Shown here: positions 46,811 to 55,958 of the stretch, piece by piece
How positions within the stretch are numbered: position 1 is the first letter of the stretch
How the letters are laid out: every line of letters begins with the position of its first letter
Assembly: GCF_020991125.1 (NCBI RefSeq)
Contig: NZ_CP087715.1
Coordinates: 3,401,001 to 3,465,000, forward strand
Reading direction: 5' to 3'
DNA: 64,000 nucleotides
From: Microbulbifer celer
GTDB lineage: Bacteria; Pseudomonadota; Gammaproteobacteria; Pseudomonadales; Cellvibrionaceae
Made by a program: the position numbers and the translations under genes
Notes under the pieces: model-generated
Databases searched by the model: none
Told to the model about the DNA's origin: nothing
The model's input: the letters and a program-made list of their open reading frames with translations, nothing else

Positions 46811-49558
46811 ATGCGACACACAGCCCTGATCCCCCTCCTCGCCGGATTACTACTCTTGGGCGGCTGCGACGGCGGCAAAAAGCCCACACCGGAAACCGAC
46901 CAACCCACCGCCGAAGACAGCAAACAGCAGGAATCGGCCACAAGCAACCAGGAAGAGCAGCCCCCCGCCGGCAAGCTGCCTGAAGGCGTACGCCCCAAAG
47001 CCTACCGCCTCGACCTCATCCTCGACCCGCGCGAAGACCGCTTCCACGGCCAGGTGGAAATCGACATCGAGCTCGACAAGCCCAACGGCCATATCTGGAT
47101 GCACGGTAACAATATCGACGTCGCCGAAATTAACGCACTGGTCCCCGGCGACGACAGCAAACAGAAAACCGAAGACACCGTCATTCCCGCCCACTACCGC
47201 CAGATGCTCGACAGCGGCGTAGTGCGGGTCGACTTCTCCGATGAAGTACCCGCCGGCGAAATCACCCTGCAGATCAACTACAGCGCGCCGTTCGATAAAA
47301 ACCTCGCCGGCCTGTTCAAAGTGGAAGAGCGGGGCAATGCCTACGCGCTGGCCAAATCCGAGTCCATCCAGGCCCGTCGCTTCCTGCCCGGCTTTGACGA
47401 GCCCGGCCTCAAAGCCACCTATGACATCAGCCTCACCATTCCCAAGGGCGACGTCGCCATCGGCAACGCCCCGGAAATCAGCCGCGAGGACGCCGGCGAC
47501 GGCATGGACAAAGTCACCTTCGCCCAGACCCGCCCCATGCCCACCTACCTGTTGTCCCTGGCGGTGGGCCCGTTCGATGTGGTAGAACGCCCGGCGATCC
47601 CCGCCAATGAATACCGCAAGCATGAGTTGCCCCTGCGCGGCTTCGCGCGCAAAGGTCGCGGCAAAGACCTCGCTTACATCCTCGATGTGACCCCACAGAT
47701 GCTGCGCATTTTTGAAGAGCAATTGCAGCGTCCCTACCCGTTCAAGAAACTCGATATTGTGGCCGCGCCACAATGGCCGAGTGGCGCTACCGAGCTCTCT
47801 GCCGCCATCACCTATCGCGAACAACGTATTCTGGTGGATGGCGACGAGCCCGCCCCGGGCCTGCGCCTGGCCCTGCTCGGTGTGCACGCCCACGAGATCG
47901 CCCACATGTGGTTCGGCAATCTGGTCACACCACCGTGGTGGGATGACCTGTGGCTGAAAGAAGGCTTCGCTACCTGGGGCACACCGCTGGTACTGACCCT
48001 GATGGAACCGGACGGCGGCCACGACCTGAACGCCTCCGTGCGCGCCATCAGTGCCATGAAGCTGGACTCCCTCGCAAGCACCCGCGCCATCCGTGAGCCC
48101 ATTGAGGATAACCATAATATCCGCAATGCCTACGACTCGATCACCTACGCCAAGAGCCTGGGTGTCATTCATATGGTGGACGAATTCTTCGGCGCCGATA
48201 CTTTCCGCCCGGCACTGGGCCGTTATATCGAAACCTTTGCCGACGGCGTTGCCGATTCACCGGATTTCTACAAAGTCATCGGCGAAGAAACCAACAGCCC
48301 GCAACTGACCGATACCTTCCAGAGCTTTGTGGAGCAGAAAGGCGTACCGCTGCTGCAGATGACCGTGGACTGCAATACCAAAGACGCCGCCAAAGTGCTC
48401 GTCAAGCAGCAGCGCTACAAACCGCTCGGCTCCCCCATCGCCGACAGCGGTCAGCAATGGAGTATTCCTTTCTGCATGCGCAGCAGCTCCAGCGTGACCC
48501 AGTGTGAGTTCCTGACAGACACCGAACAGGCGATCGATGTTTCCGGTGGCCAATGCCCCTCCTGGGTACTGCCCAATGCCAATGGCAGCGGCTACTACCG
48601 CTTCTCCATGGATGAAAAGCAGTGGCAGGCATTACTGGGGCAGTTTGCGAAACTCGAACCCACCGAAAAGCTCTCCGTGATCGACAGCGCTTTCGCCGCG
48701 TTTGAAGCCGGACAGCTGAAACCGGAGACATTGCTGGAAGTGGTCCGCCTGTCGGCAAAATCCGACAAGCGTCAGGTGGTCGAAGCCCCGCTGGGGTATC
48801 TCACCAAGTACGCCGACCACTATGTGGAGCCAAAGCAGCAGGAAAACTGGCAGACGTTCCTCGCCGATCTCTACGGGGCAAAGGTCAAAGCGCTGGAAAA
48901 CAGCAGCGATAACGAAAACAAGCTGCTGTACAGTGAGCTGTTGGGTTTCCTCGCCCTGGACGCCAAGGACAAAGACGCGCGCGCACTGCTACAACAGCAG
49001 GCCGAAAAGTTTGTCGGCTTTGAACAACCGCGCGATCCGAAGGCACTCAACTCCGACCTCTACCAGAGTGCCCTGACCGTCGCGGTACAGGATTCCGGCA
49101 AGCCCTTTGTGAAACAACTGATTCAGGTCCGCAGCGAACTGGACGACCCGCTGTTCGACAGCGCCAGCGCCAATGCCCTCGGCCGTGTCACCGACCCGGC
49201 ATTACTGGACACGGTGCACCAGCTCGCACTGAGCGACAATATGGGGGCACGGGAAGCATTCGGGCTGGTGAGCAATGCCCTCGCCGAACCGGAATTGCAG
49301 GCAAAAAACTGGGACTGGCTGCGGGATAACTTCAGCAAGGTGGTGGAGAAGATTCCGGAACAGTGGCGACGCAACACCCCGCGCTTTGCCGCCCACTTCT
49401 GTGATGCCGATTCGCTGAAGCAGGCAAAGCTGCTCTTTAGCCAGCAGAAAAAACTGGTACCCGGCTACGAGCGGGCCATGTCGCAGACAGAAGAGAGCAT
49501 CAATCTGTGTCTGGCTCTGAAAGAAAAAGGACACTCGCTAACAAGCAGTGTGAAATAA
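46811..49558 (+). CDS. M1-family zinc aminopeptidase, lipoprotein
   Basis: A 915-residue M1 (gluzincin) aminopeptidase carrying a lipoprotein signal with lipobox LLLGGC near residue 19, so it is anchored in the envelope rather than cytoplasmic. The zinc site HEIAHMWFGN (about residue 360) with WLKEGFATW contains HExxH and the third ligand Glu. The exopeptidase GAMEN motif is replaced by GATEL (SGATELSAAITYRE): the Glu that binds the substrate N-terminus is kept, while Met and Asn are changed. A C-terminal ERAP1-like helical domain follows. It should trim peptides in the periplasm. ATG 46811 follows no strong ribosome binding site, but it gives the lipoprotein signal. Confidence 0.85.
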   Translation: MRHTALIPLLAGLLLLGGCDGGKKPTPETDQPTAEDSKQQESATSNQEEQPPAGKLPEGVRPKAYRLDLILDPREDRFHGQVEIDIELDKPNGHIWMHGNNIDVAEINALVPGDDSKQKTEDTVIPAHYRQMLDSGVVRVDFSDEVPAGEITLQINYSAPFDKNLAGLFKVEERGNAYALAKSESIQARRFLPGFDEPGLKATYDISLTIPKGDVAIGNAPEISREDAGDGMDKVTFAQTRPMPTYLLSLAVGPFDVVERPAIPANEYRKHELPLRGFARKGRGKDLAYILDVTPQMLRIFEEQLQRPYPFKKLDIVAAPQWPSGATELSAAITYREQRILVDGDEPAPGLRLALLGVHAHEIAHMWFGNLVTPPWWDDLWLKEGFATWGTPLVLTLMEPDGGHDLNASVRAISAMKLDSLASTRAIREPIEDNHNIRNAYDSITYAKSLGVIHMVDEFFGADTFRPALGRYIETFADGVADSPDFYKVIGEETNSPQLTDTFQSFVEQKGVPLLQMTVDCNTKDAAKVLVKQQRYKPLGSPIADSGQQWSIPFCMRSSSSVTQCEFLTDTEQAIDVSGGQCPSWVLPNANGSGYYRFSMDEKQWQALLGQFAKLEPTEKLSVIDSAFAAFEAGQLKPETLLEVVRLSAKSDKRQVVEAPLGYLTKYADHYVEPKQQENWQTFLADLYGAKVKALENSSDNENKLLYSELLGFLALDAKDKDARALLQQQAEKFVGFEQPRDPKALNSDLYQSALTVAVQDSGKPFVKQLIQVRSELDDPLFDSASANALGRVTDPALLDTVHQLALSDNMGAREAFGLVSNALAEPELQAKNWDWLRDNFSKVVEKIPEQWRRNTPRFAAHFCDADSLKQAKLLFSQQKKLVPGYERAMSQTEESINLCLALKEKGHSLTSSVK

Positions 49559-49577
49559 AACGCTGACCCATAAAAGC

Positions 49578-49606
49578 AAAAACGGCAGCCATTGGCTGCC
49601 GTTTTT
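49578..49606. terminator. Bidirectional terminator between M1 peptidase and HdeD genes
   Basis: AAAAACGGCAGCC-ATT-GGCTGCCGTTTTT is a perfect stem with A and T tracts on both sides, placed 19 bases after the M1 stop and 25 bases before the HdeD stop. Confidence 0.9.
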
Positions 49607-49630
49607 AGTTTCATTTCTTTTTTTATTACC

Positions 49631-50212
49631 TCACGATTTCTTTAATCTCCGCAGCCGGAACGCCAACCAAACGAGAATCAGCCCGAACAGAATCGCATAA
49701 CCGCCGATCAGCCACAGCAGCGCCAACGCACCCGCCCCAGGCTTCATCAACAGCACCAGACCAAAAATCACCGACAGCACACCGGCACAGATCAGCAACC
49801 ATTCGTGGTCGATTTCCTTGCGCAGGCGGATGGCGCCGATGATTTCAAAGATTCCCCGCACCAGGGCCCAGGCGCCAATGAAGACCACCAGTACCAGGCC
49901 GGTAACCTGAGGATAAAAGAAGGTGACGATACCGGCGGCGATACCGGTGATGCCCACAAACAGCAGCCACCACAGGGAGGACTTGCTCGCCTGTCCGCGC
50001 CCCTGAATTGCACCGTAAATCGCGACCACACCATCCACCAGGGTATAGGCGCCGAACAGGATGATCAGGCTGAGCAGGGTTATGCCCGGCCACACAAACG
50101 TAAGCACACCAAAGAGAATCGCAAATAGCCCCCGCAACAGGGCAACCCACCAATTGTCCGCCATCAATCGGAGCATGGGGCGGGTGGAAAGATTGATCAT
50201 CTGATCGGACAT
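49631..50212 (-). CDS. HdeD-family membrane protein
   Basis: A 193-residue integral membrane protein of the HdeD (DUF308) family, with six hydrophobic segments and paired helices such as WWVALLRGLFAILFGVLTFVWP and LWWLLFVGITGIAAGIVTFFYP. The E. coli family member protects against acid at high cell density. Here the role is unknown. ATG 50212 (MSDQMINLSTRP) is preferred to a frame opening at 50290. It lies 80 bases after the LytTR response-regulator gene on the same strand and may be regulated by it. Confidence 0.85.
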   Translation of the reverse strand: MSDQMINLSTRPMLRLMADNWWVALLRGLFAILFGVLTFVWPGITLLSLIILFGAYTLVDGVVAIYGAIQGRGQASKSSLWWLLFVGITGIAAGIVTFFYPQVTGLVLVVFIGAWALVRGIFEIIGAIRLRKEIDHEWLLICAGVLSVIFGLVLLMKPGAGALALLWLIGGYAILFGLILVWLAFRLRRLKKS

Positions 50213-50292
50213 GGGCACTCCCGGCTTGATAAAGCTGCTGCTAAAACAATGGCACCGGGAGTTATAGGGTAGAGAGGAAAAACAGACCAACT

Positions 50293-51120
50293 TTAAATGA
50301 AATGCTGGACCTTGTTTTTATAACTGCGGCTCATTTTGAGCCGTTCACCGTTATTCAGTACCAGGTGATATTCCCCGTTGATATGCGCGCAGATCTCACG
50401 CACCTGCTGTAGATTGACGATGGTGGAGCGGTGGATGCGCTGGAACACTTTCGGATCCAGCTGCTGCTCCAGCTCTTTCATGGTGATTCGCATCACATGG
50501 GTTTCCCCATTGGCATGGACACACATATAGTCGCCGGCGGCATCGATCCAGTCGATCTCCCGCGCCGGCACCAGGGTGATTTTGCCGGAATCCTTGATCG
50601 CGAGCTTGTCCGGGTAGCGGCTCCCGCCCAGTTCGCCGGAGACGAGCTTCTCCTCCAGTGCTGCGGGCGTTTCCTGGGTCAGGTCCGCCACCGCTTCCAG
50701 CAACTGATCCCGCTGCGCGGCGATGTCCTCGCTACCGAGTTTGTCGCGCACGCGCTCTAGCGCCAGCGTCAGACGATCCTCTTCTATGGGCTTGAGTACA
50801 TAGTCCACTGCGTTGACTTCAAAGGCCTCTACCGCGTACTGATCGTAAGCGGTAACAAATACGATCTGCGGCAGTTCATCGCGGGGCAGCAGCTGAACCA
50901 GTTCCAGGCCACTGATCCCCGGCATCTGAATATCCAGAAATACCACATCCGGATGCAGGGCGAGGATCTGATCCCGCGCTTCGCGGCCATTGCTGCACTC
51001 GGCAATCACCTCCACACCGCCTTCGGTATCCCCCAGGGCTTCAAGGCGCAGGCGCAGGCCGCGACGGGCCAGGGGTTCGTCATCGACAATCAGGGTTCTG
51101 AGTGGTGATTGCGCAGTCAT
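50293..51120 (-). CDS. LytTR-family response regulator
   Basis: A 275-residue response regulator. The receiver (residues 1-125) has the acidic pair in LIVDDEPLARR, the phosphoacceptor Asp63 in VVFLDIQMPG and the conserved Lys in VDYVLKPIEED. A linker leads to a C-terminal LytTR DNA-binding domain (about 175-275: IHRSTIVNLQQVREI, GERLKMSRSYKNKV), as in AlgR/BtsR. It is the second gene of a pair with the LytS-like kinase, 30 bases upstream; the kinase should phosphorylate Asp63. Which genes it controls is unknown; hdeD follows directly. Confidence 0.92.
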   Translation of the reverse strand: MTAQSPLRTLIVDDEPLARRGLRLRLEALGDTEGGVEVIAECSNGREARDQILALHPDVVFLDIQMPGISGLELVQLLPRDELPQIVFVTAYDQYAVEAFEVNAVDYVLKPIEEDRLTLALERVRDKLGSEDIAAQRDQLLEAVADLTQETPAALEEKLVSGELGGSRYPDKLAIKDSGKITLVPAREIDWIDAAGDYMCVHANGETHVMRITMKELEQQLDPKVFQRIHRSTIVNLQQVREICAHINGEYHLVLNNGERLKMSRSYKNKVQHFI

Positions 51121-51150
51121 GTAGGCGCCTCTTGGTCGATATCAGTGATG

Positions 51151-52239
51151 TTATTCGGTTTCAAACGGAATGCGCAGATGTACCGACAGTCCGCCGCCGG
51201 AACGATTGCTGAAGCGGGTTTTCTGCTCGCTACCGTACAGTGCGCGCAGGCGCTCAATGGTATTGCGCACACCGACGCCACTGCCACTGCCCAATCGCGC
51301 CAGATCCGCCTCTGGCACGCCGGGGCCATTGTCCGAGACTTCAATCAGCAGCTCGCCGGCAAATACCCGCGCCTTGATCACAATCTCTCCACCCCACTCC
51401 CGCTGGGAGATGCCGTATTTGATCGCATTCTCCACCAAAGGTTGCAACAGCAGACTGGGCACCAGTGCCGTGGCCGCCTCCCCCTCCAGATCCACGTTGA
51501 CCTGCAGGCGGTCGGCAAAACGTACCCGCTCAATATCCAGGTACAGTTTCAGCGCCTCGACCTCTTTGGCGAGGGTGACCTTCTGCATGGGGTCGTTATC
51601 CAGAGAATGACGCAGGAACTGCGACAGGCGGGTGACCATGCTGTTGGCGGTCTTGCCATCCTGCTCCAGAATCAGGGTCGATATGGCATTCAGGGTATTG
51701 AACAGAAAGTGGGGGTTGAGCTGGTAGCGCAGCATTTTGAGCTGCGACTGATGGGCAATGGATTCCGCCTTCAGCGCCTTTTCCTGTTGCAACAGCGACG
51801 CCTGATAGTACTTGATGCCGTAGTAGAGCGCCGTCCAGGTCATGTAGATCAGGAACGAATAGGAGAACCAGTACACCGCCATCACCGCCGGGTGTTCATC
51901 GCTTTCCTTACCGTACAACCACAGGGAACCGCCGAACTTGATCCCTGCCCACACCACTGCGGCGACAATCACCACCCCCAGGGAGCCGAACAGGCGATTC
52001 CCCGCCGGCTTGTCCCACAGGCGCTGGAAGCAGCGGTGCATCACCTCGGTCAGGGCCACACCGGACGCCGTCGCCACCGCAATATAGCCGGTGTGCAGCC
52101 AGTGGTTTGCCACCCAGAAGAAGCTGCCCACAAACGTCAGCAGTGTATAGCCGCCCCAGCCGCTGCATTGCAGCGCCCAGTACTGCCAGCGCTGTGACGC
52201 CAGCTTTTCGGACAGCCAGTTGAAAACAGAAATACCCAT
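51151..52239 (-). CDS. LytS/AlgZ-like histidine kinase
   Basis: A 362-residue membrane-bound histidine kinase of the His_kinase (LytS/YehU/AlgZ) type. Four hydrophobic segments cover residues about 20-145. The phosphoacceptor is His177 in LRYQLNPHFLFNTLNAI, and the ATP-binding part has LLLQPLVENAIKYGI and the G-box VSDNGPGVPE, then GVGVRNTIERLRALYG. There is no large extracytoplasmic sensor domain, so it may sense membrane state or a small ligand via the helices. It forms an operon with the LytTR regulator downstream and diverges from the EVE-domain gene. Confidence 0.9.
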   Translation of the reverse strand: MGISVFNWLSEKLASQRWQYWALQCSGWGGYTLLTFVGSFFWVANHWLHTGYIAVATASGVALTEVMHRCFQRLWDKPAGNRLFGSLGVVIVAAVVWAGIKFGGSLWLYGKESDEHPAVMAVYWFSYSFLIYMTWTALYYGIKYYQASLLQQEKALKAESIAHQSQLKMLRYQLNPHFLFNTLNAISTLILEQDGKTANSMVTRLSQFLRHSLDNDPMQKVTLAKEVEALKLYLDIERVRFADRLQVNVDLEGEAATALVPSLLLQPLVENAIKYGISQREWGGEIVIKARVFAGELLIEVSDNGPGVPEADLARLGSGSGVGVRNTIERLRALYGSEQKTRFSNRSGGGLSVHLRIPFETE

Positions 52240-52466
52240 TCAGTTCCTATAACATCCCGTTACCGCCGCTGCGGTAGCCGCGAACTGTAAGTGGGCGCCC
52301 ACTGGCAGGTTGCCAGGAAAAGCGCACGCCAATTTGAGAAAATAGACTAATCCACCACCGGCCCCGGCGAAATACCGCCAAACGCGTCAATCGGACGGAC
52401 TGCCGCATGCCACAGGGATTGGCGCTGGCCCCGGGGAAAAACCTGCCTCCACAACCAGGAACACCC

Positions 52467-52928
52467 ATGAACCACTGGCTTTTCAAATCCGAACCGGACG
52501 AATACAGCATCGACGACCTGAAGGCAGAACCCCGGCGGACGGGGCGCTGGGATGGTATCCGCAACTACCAGGCACGCAACTTTCTCCGCGACAAAGTAGC
52601 TGTGGGGGATGGAGTGCTGTTCTACCACAGTGCCTGCAAGATTCCCGCGGTGGTGGGCGCCGCCAAAGTGGTGCGTGCCGCCTATCCAGACCCGGCCCAG
52701 TTCGACCCCGAGTCAAAGTACTTCGACCCCAAGGCAACCCGGGACAAGCCGCGCTGGTTTTGCGTGGATATCCAGTGGCAGAGCCAGTTCGCACACCCAG
52801 TGCCCCTCAAGGTGATCAAGCAGGACCCGGCACTGGAGGAGATGGTGTTGGTGCGGCAGGGACGGCTGTCAATTCAGCCGGTGACCGAGCAGGAGTGGCG
52901 GCGGATCGAAAAACTCGGTAACGGATGA
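52467..52928 (+). CDS. EVE-domain protein (PUA-like)
   Basis: A 153-residue single EVE domain (PUA/YTH-like fold) with the family start NHWLFKSEPDEYSIDDL, the aromatic pocket parts WDGIRNYQARNFLRD and the segment KPRWFCVDIQW. EVE domains bind modified bases in RNA or DNA; the small stand-alone bacterial proteins have unclear function, though related domains appear in restriction systems. ATG 52467 follows AGGA; a frame start at 52407 adds an unlikely Pro-rich leader. It diverges from the kinase gene and converges on the DUF3094 gene. Confidence 0.85.
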   Translation: MNHWLFKSEPDEYSIDDLKAEPRRTGRWDGIRNYQARNFLRDKVAVGDGVLFYHSACKIPAVVGAAKVVRAAYPDPAQFDPESKYFDPKATRDKPRWFCVDIQWQSQFAHPVPLKVIKQDPALEEMVLVRQGRLSIQPVTEQEWRRIEKLGNG

Positions 52929-52948
52929 GCCCACTCCTCCGCCCTTTG

Positions 52949-53152
52949 TCACACCACGCCTTTGGTACCGGCGATTACCAGGCTGAGCAGAGAGAGCGCA
53001 GTCAGTACCACCAGAATCACCGCAAGTAACAGGAACGGCCGGAAGGGCTTACGTTCGACGTCGTTGTGGCCGCTTTTCAGGTAGGCATCCACCTTGGCCT
53101 GATCCTCCTCGGAGAGCTTTTTCTCTGGTATGAACGGGTCTTTGTCAGACAT
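52949..53152 (-). CDS. DUF3094 small membrane protein
   Basis: A 67-residue protein with a charged N-terminus (LSEEDQAKVDAYLKSGHNDVERKPFRP) and one C-terminal membrane helix (about residues 40-62). This matches DUF3094, a small family of Pseudomonas-type and related gammaproteobacteria; function unknown. It converges on the EVE gene with 20 bases between stops and is followed upstream on its strand by the terminator of the acyl-CoA dehydrogenase gene. Confidence 0.75.
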   Translation of the reverse strand: MSDKDPFIPEKKLSEEDQAKVDAYLKSGHNDVERKPFRPFLLLAVILVVLTALSLLSLVIAGTKGVV

Positions 53153-53211
53153 GACTGTGCGGACCTCGATTTTTATTGTGTTACCCCGAGTCTAGAAGAA
53201 TCCCCTCAATG

Positions 53212-53235
53212 AAAAAAGCCCCGCAGTGCGGGGCT
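53212..53235 (-). terminator. Rho-independent terminator after the acyl-CoA dehydrogenase gene
   Basis: On the minus strand AGCCCCG-CACTG-CGGGGCT is followed by TTTTTT, 24 bases past the stop codon. Confidence 0.85.
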
Positions 53236-53258
53236 GATCGGCAGAGCTGGTTTCAGGC

Positions 53259-55040
53259 TTAGAACAACTCTTCTTCCAGATCCATCAGGGTCTCACTGCC
53301 CGCGAGTACGCTGTTGGCCAGTGCGGTGGCCTGGGGCAGCAGGCGCGCGAAGAAGAAGCGCGCAGTCTTGACCTGGCTGCGGTAGAAATCTTCCGTCTCC
53401 GCCTGCGGGCCGGCAACGCTCGCCACCTTGGCCCACATAAAGGCATAGGCCACGTAACCGAACAAGTGCAGGTATTCCACCGACGCCGCACCCGGTGCAT
53501 TGGGGTCGGTTTTGGAGGCCTCGATCACCGCGGCGGTCACATCTTTCAGTCGCTGCAGCTCGGTGGTCAGCGGGCCGATAAACTCCGCCAGCGCTTCGTT
53601 ATCGGCATTGGCATCGATAAAAGCCTGCACGTCTGCCGCGAACAGATCAAAGAAGGCGCCGCCATTGGCCACGGTCTTGCGACCGATCAGGTCCAGTGCC
53701 TGGATGCCGTTGGTGCCTTCGTAGATCTGGGTAATACGCACATCGCGTACCAGCTGTTCCTGACCCCACTCGCGGATATAGCCGTGGCCACCGAACACCT
53801 GCTGGCCAAGTACGGTGCACTCGAGCCCTTTATCGGTGAAGAAGGCTTTGGCAACCGGCGTGAGCAGCGCCACCATGGCTTCCGCGTGTTTCTTCTCTTC
53901 ACCCTCGCCAAACTTGGCAATATCCAGCCACTTGGCCACGTAGGTAGACAGCGCACGGCCGCCGCCGATCAGGGCTTTCTGGGTCAGCAACATGCGGCGC
54001 ACGTCCGGATGCACGAGAATTGGGTCGGCGGCTTTTTCGGGCTGCTTGGCGCCGGAGGGCGAGCGGCTCTGAACGCGGTCGCGGGCGTACTCGATGGCAC
54101 TCTGATAGGAGCGCTCGGACGCGCCGAGGCCCTGGATGCCCACGCCCAGGCGCTCGTAGTTCATCATGGTGAACATGGCCGCGAGCCCCTTGTTCACCTC
54201 ACCCACCAGCCAGCCCTTGGCGCCGTCGAAATTCATCGCACAGGTAGCGGAGGCCTTGATGCCCATCTTGTGCTCGATGGAGCCACAGCTGACCGCATTG
54301 CGCTCACCCAGGCTGCCGTCTTCATTGACTATGATCTTCGGCACCAGGAACAGGGAGATGCCTTTTGGCCCCTTGGGCGCGTCCGGCAGCTTGGCCAGGA
54401 CCAGATGGATGATGTTTTCCGACAGATCGTGCTCACCGCCGGTGATAAAGATCTTGGAACCGGTAATGCTGTAGCTGCCATCCTCCTGTGGCTCCGCCTT
54501 GGTGCGGATGATGCCCAGGTCGGTACCGGCGTGGGGCTCGGTCAGGTCCATGGCGCCGGCCCAGCTACCTTCATACATTTTCGGCAGGTATTTCTGTTTC
54601 AGCTCCTCAGTGGCGTGGGCGTCGATCGCCAGGCAGGCACCGTTGGTCAGTACCGGATACAGGGCGAAAGAAATATTCGCCGCGCAGATCATCTCTTCCA
54701 CCTGGGCGCCCAGGGTCTTGGGCATGCCCATGCCGCCGTATTCCGGGTTGCCTACCAGCGCCCCCCAACCGCCTTCGCAATAGGTGGCGTAGGCTTCCGG
54801 GAAACCTTTTGGCGTGGTCACGACCCCGTCGCTCCAGTGGCAACCTTCTTCATCGCCGCTGCGGTTGATCGGGTCGAGGGTGTTGGCGGCCAGCTTGGCC
54901 ATCTCTTCGAGAATGGCATCGGCGGTTTCGCGATCGGCGGTTTCCGCCAGTGCCGGCAGGCGTGCCCACAGCTTGTCGGCCTCGAATACCTCGTGCAGCA
55001 GGAAGTTCATCTCGCGCAGTGGCGCCTTGTACTCGGCCAT
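53259..55040 (-). CDS. Acyl-CoA dehydrogenase, long type with C-terminal domain
   Basis: A 593-residue FAD enzyme of the acyl-CoA dehydrogenase family with the extra C-terminal helical domain typical of the long 590-600-residue subgroup. Visible are EGGWGALVGNPEYGGMGMPK, MDLTEPHAGTDLGIIRTKA, KIFITGGEHD, QVFGGHGYIREWGQEQLVRD and the catalytic-region QIYEGTNGIQALDLIGRK. It takes the first oxidation step of beta-oxidation or a related thioester (relatives include DmdC-type enzymes); the substrate is not sure. A PsrA-type palindrome lies 54 bases upstream of the ATG, consistent with fatty-acid control. Single gene. Confidence 0.92.
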   Translation of the reverse strand: MAEYKAPLREMNFLLHEVFEADKLWARLPALAETADRETADAILEEMAKLAANTLDPINRSGDEEGCHWSDGVVTTPKGFPEAYATYCEGGWGALVGNPEYGGMGMPKTLGAQVEEMICAANISFALYPVLTNGACLAIDAHATEELKQKYLPKMYEGSWAGAMDLTEPHAGTDLGIIRTKAEPQEDGSYSITGSKIFITGGEHDLSENIIHLVLAKLPDAPKGPKGISLFLVPKIIVNEDGSLGERNAVSCGSIEHKMGIKASATCAMNFDGAKGWLVGEVNKGLAAMFTMMNYERLGVGIQGLGASERSYQSAIEYARDRVQSRSPSGAKQPEKAADPILVHPDVRRMLLTQKALIGGGRALSTYVAKWLDIAKFGEGEEKKHAEAMVALLTPVAKAFFTDKGLECTVLGQQVFGGHGYIREWGQEQLVRDVRITQIYEGTNGIQALDLIGRKTVANGGAFFDLFAADVQAFIDANADNEALAEFIGPLTTELQRLKDVTAAVIEASKTDPNAPGAASVEYLHLFGYVAYAFMWAKVASVAGPQAETEDFYRSQVKTARFFFARLLPQATALANSVLAGSETLMDLEEELF

Positions 55041-55093
55041 GGTGTCACCTCTCCCAGTCGGTTCAGATGGAATAATTAGCGTTCAATCGTTTG

Positions 55094-55113
55094 TTTCAAA
55101 CACATGTTTGAAA
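55094..55113. promoter_or_regulatory. PsrA-type fatty-acid-responsive operator
   Basis: TTTCAAAC-ACAT-GTTTGAAA is a perfect 8-bp inverted repeat matching the PsrA box (CAAAC-N2-4-GTTTG). A further GTTTGAAAT half-site lies at 55119-55127. It sits 54-73 bases upstream of the acyl-CoA dehydrogenase start, a promoter position. PsrA is a TetR-family repressor of beta-oxidation genes released by long-chain fatty acids or acyl-CoA in pseudomonads and relatives. Confidence 0.7.
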
Positions 55114-55201
55114 TATCTGTTTGAAATTTAGGGCCAAGGGACGCCCAAGTCAAGACGCCAGCCCTCGTACGGCCAGCAGGTCAGTCAGGGAATTGCATGT
55201 G

Positions 55202-55227
55202 CCAGCGGCCCACCGGTGGGCCGCTGG
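55202..55227. terminator. Perfect palindrome downstream of bioD
   Basis: CCAGCGGCCC-ACCGGT-GGGCCGCTGG folds on itself, 30 bases after the bioD stop on the minus strand. No T tract follows in that direction, so termination by this hairpin alone is uncertain. Confidence 0.5.
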
Positions 55228-55256
55228 TAAGAATCGCTAACCGTGCTCGGGGCACA

Positions 55257-55958
55257 TTAGTCAGCAGAAGATAGCAGCGGGGAGAGGTCCAGGTGGGCGG
55301 CGCCGTTGCGGTAGTCGCCGGATTCATCGAAGGGCATCACGCCCAGGCAGGGGGCCGGTAGCAGCGCGCGCAAGGTCATCAGGTTTTCATCGCTGCGGGG
55401 CATCTCGCGTTGCGGGCCGCGCACGAAATTGGCCACCCAGCCCGCCAGAGGCAGGCCGTCGTGTCGGATCGCTTCGGCGGTCAGCAGCGCGTGATTGATA
55501 CAACCCAGCTCCATCCCCACCACCAGGATCACCGGTAGCTCCAACGCCCGCGGCAGATCCGACAGGAAGGCACGGGGTGCCAGCGGTACCCGCCAGCCGC
55601 CAGCGCCCTCGATCAGTACAAACTCGGCCGCACCACTCATTACGCCACGACAGATACCCGCCAGGCGCGACGGGTCCGGTCGCCTACCCGCTTCCATGGC
55701 GGCAATATGCGGGGCAATGGCCGGCTCCAGCGCGATGGGATTCACCTGCTCGTAGGGCATCTCCACGGTCATCGCCTGTTGCAGGGTCAGCGCATCGCTG
55801 TTGCGCAGTCCCGCATCGGTCTGCTCACAACCGGAGGCCACCGGCTTTACCGCCGCGGTCTGCAGCCCCTGCTCGCCGGCCGCTGCCAGCAGCGCGGCAG
55901 AAACGTAAGTTTTACCCACTTCGGTATTGGTACCGGTGACAAAAAATGTACGGGTCAC
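55257..55958 (-). CDS. bioD: Dethiobiotin synthetase
   Basis: A 233-residue ATP-dependent carboxylase-type enzyme that forms the ureido ring of dethiobiotin, the penultimate step of biotin synthesis. The P-loop start FFVTGTNTEVGKTYVS (residues 5-20), the substrate site VKPVASGCEQ and the later EGAGGWRVPL and LVVGMELGCINHALL fit BioD. In many relatives bioD ends a bioBFHCD cluster; here no other bio gene is in the window upstream, as the next gene (ldt) is divergent, so it appears as a single gene. I saw no BirA box near its start. Confidence 0.92.
   Translation of the reverse strand: MTRTFFVTGTNTEVGKTYVSAALLAAAGEQGLQTAAVKPVASGCEQTDAGLRNSDALTLQQAMTVEMPYEQVNPIALEPAIAPHIAAMEAGRRPDPSRLAGICRGVMSGAAEFVLIEGAGGWRVPLAPRAFLSDLPRALELPVILVVGMELGCINHALLTAEAIRHDGLPLAGWVANFVRGPQREMPRSDENLMTLRALLPAPCLGVMPFDESGDYRNGAAHLDLSPLLSSAD

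Noticed and set aside
53466-55079. 537-codon open frame opposite the acyl-CoA dehydrogenase gene
   Set aside because: Shadow frame of a clear dehydrogenase; no start signals and no domain.
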